In this document: in pieces, positions 63,601 through 64,000 of the stretch
Position numbering within the stretch: position 1 is the first letter of the stretch
Layout: each line of letters begins with the position of its first letter
NCBI GenBank assembly: GCA_030432635.1
Contig: JAUIMB010000009.1
Coordinates: 62,001-126,000 of the forward strand
Direction: 5' to 3'
Source: Bacteroidia bacterium
Lineage (GTDB): Bacteria > Bacteroidota > Bacteroidia > Flavobacteriales > Flavobacteriaceae
Length of the DNA: 64,000 nt
The notes under the pieces: generated by a model
Seen by the model: the letters and a program-made list of their open reading frames with translations, nothing else
The model's database searches: none
Told to the model about the DNA's origin: nothing
Translations under genes and position numbers: made by a program

Positions 63601-64000
63601 TCTGGTGCTTTAACCTCCTATATGCTATCAAAAACCATAAAGCAAGCTGTTTTAAAATATGCGATGTTTATGCGCGACAATTACACATTACCTCAAGCAA
63701 AAAAGTATGCGTCAGGAATCTCTTTTGTTCTAATGGGAATTGGTTATGGTAAAATGCTAGTTGACGACTCTATAAAAGGAATTCTATTGGGTATAGCACT
63801 TGCCAACAAACAGATTAATGACACTGGAGAAGGTCTAAAACCAATCAAGGATATCGAAATTGTCAATTACTACGAAAGTATTGCCAGTGAGGCCTACTTC
63901 AGCCTAACAAGGCACTTTAATTCAGATAATCGAATTGCTTTTAACTACACCAAGGGCATCGCTCGTCGACCAGGAGCAAAGAAGAAAAAAATGTTTAAAG
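60658..64000 (+). CDS. Giant tandem alpha/beta-hydrolase protein with CHAT-associated region, 3' end outside window
   Basis: More than 1114 residues in one uninterrupted frame from ATG at 60658. Order: an N-terminal region of about 160 residues; a first hydrolase with 'LVLLHGTLS' (174-182) and nucleophile S244 in 'SHSRGG' (DUF7379-like); a second, LCAT-like hydrolase with 'VILIPGIMGST' (521-531), S625 in 'VAHSMGG', 'VMLGTPWLGS', and likely Asp806 ('HGDGSV') and His832 ('SHGDL'); an acidic linker (about 850-900); then 'VRVIYGDLKNSSYPVMVGHF' and 'GAIVCGLGNSGALTSYML', a region I associate with proteins that also carry CHAT caspase-like domains. No signal peptide, so probably cytosolic. Activity, partners and end are unknown. 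Confidence 0.8.
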   Translation, partial: MTKTAKIVGIDYDVNSVDYVVPNTFSRQFKLKTYIEISSTRSENKVNTVEFKDDDLVVLQFSDNTEWIGHPEDVQAIYDKKTLNKRSLSNEDYVFDNQIISKNGNRGFLKRAVLKLFGILSPTVSAKSVSEIAMKTLAESYDKRIQSNPGLYQFDENFVRQECSSNLDNSRSYLVLLHGTLSTTTDAFYKLNDNNKTWREMVALYEDRVLALEHHTLSVSPLKNALDFLEACPKGITIDILSHSRGGLIADILAKCDHRNPVVGFNATEIGILDSKDIDSDISGEYLDNQHLMKAINKMAQEKKITVNKVIRVAAPASGTTILSRRVDHFFNLLLNAVSFALGISNPVYHTVKAFLLEIVSLKENPEILPGLNAMMPESLFQKMMNAAETQVVGQLYNISGDSDIGGINFNSLKVILANLFYQDDNDLVVDTRRMEHGIRRKDGFYKYLSKGSNTNHFNYFDENDSCTAIMEALRHNEQHQLKLFENHVYTEGYRGVLLDVLSMDGITLNPKIETITKDVVILIPGIMGSTLAYKEEDQWVDMRELNQGAIVNTLAIDGDDNVTASGVIKKYYYKLAEHLSETYDVLTFQFDWRKSVQEAAGRLKDTIEDIIKSTSVKIHIVAHSMGGLVVRQCMIDHPKTWKKFKQNVQNRFVMLGTPWLGSYLIMEVLTGHSKRVKQLAFIDFKHDRKELLEVFWKYPGVFELLPIETEDTNRKFWQQNFWTSLDRKVDLKHMPDVKSNAQSLKDFKTYRDRVIDFLDALENDDFNNIYYICGQADKTVFDYTFKNRFLSSKQKLVYKATSHGDGSVTWKTGIPKQLLDTPRLYYTHTSHGDLANDEDMFQGISDILEHGRTNLLSNDQPASRSTEVISEVFDSPEPLGNSEAVIDALFGTTEQHQPEPERFNVRVIYGDLKNSSYPVMVGHFFMDLILSSEKALDNYLDNRLSQRLSIGNYPGKIGESEVFFNLKTQPKGAIVCGLGNSGALTSYMLSKTIKQAVLKYAMFMRDNYTLPQAKKYASGISFVLMGIGYGKMLVDDSIKGILLGIALANKQINDTGEGLKPIKDIEIVNYYESIASEAYFSLTRHFNSDNRIAFNYTKGIARRPGAKKKKMFK

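Noticed and set aside
60658-64000. Splitting the giant frame into separate lipase genes
   Set aside because: All codons from 60658 to the window edge stay in one frame without a stop, so a single protein is the simplest reading.

Overview
The window is AT-rich chromosomal DNA from a member of the Bacteroidota, most likely the family Flavobacteriaceae. The support is a secreted protein with a type IX secretion (T9SS) sorting tail, several TonB-dependent receptors with N-terminal carboxypeptidase-regulatory domains, an ECF sigma/FecR/TonB-receptor cassette, GIN-domain (DUF2807) lipoproteins, short intergenic spacers, weak Shine-Dalgarno sequences, and promoters of the TTG-N19..24-TAnnTTTG type. 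No rRNA, tRNA, CRISPR array or complete insertion sequence was seen.

Layout. 1-2959: a cut-off gene end, a tandem SnoaL-like protein, a hotdog thioesterase-like protein and an AmpG-like MFS transporter. 2967-9368: three minus-strand envelope genes, two of them long tandem paralogues with macroglobulin-like and TonB-plug-like parts but no barrel. 9462-14035: VOC, DinB-like and M28 peptidase genes, a PPK2 kinase and an unusual sigma-54-type response regulator, which closes a five-gene run (14037-18064) with an ABC exporter, an MscS channel and an outer-membrane protein. 18304-20028: grpE-dnaJ. 20185-28349: YceI-like lipoprotein, HExxH lipoprotein, TonB and a TonB receptor, lysoplasmalogenase, NDH-2, and an ECF sigma factor with a four-helix membrane partner. 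28365-29251: a compact DUF2188 plus 'INCPFD' two-gene module. 29349-33406: housekeeping genes (acyltransferase, CoA-pyrophosphatase Nudix, cyclophilin, DUF1801, TRIC-like channel, RDD). 33430-39763: a six-gene MoxR/DUF58 operon.

39818-45383: an ECF sigma factor, a FecR anti-sigma and an STN-type TonB receptor on the minus strand, with a divergent Kazal-like lipoprotein. The same promoter pattern (GTAGGG-N17-GTCTTAG) stands before fecR and before the Kazal-like gene, which defines a likely regulon for this sigma factor. 45463-46986: dps and oxyR are divergent. 47036-51789: a small conserved protein, a leucine-rich T9SS cargo, an AIM24-like protein, DUF4442 and DUF4870. 51831-58400: a structured intergenic element and an (AATC)8 tract lead into padR-pspC, followed by DUF4440-like, two GIN-domain proteins and an M2 peptidase. 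58473-60121: trxB and a small lipoprotein.

The most unusual gene is last: from 60658 to the window edge runs one uninterrupted frame of more than 1114 codons. It holds two different alpha/beta-hydrolase modules in tandem, then a region that I associate with large CHAT/effector fusion proteins. It looks like a multidomain conflict or signalling protein, and it lies behind a 536-base gene-poor stretch.
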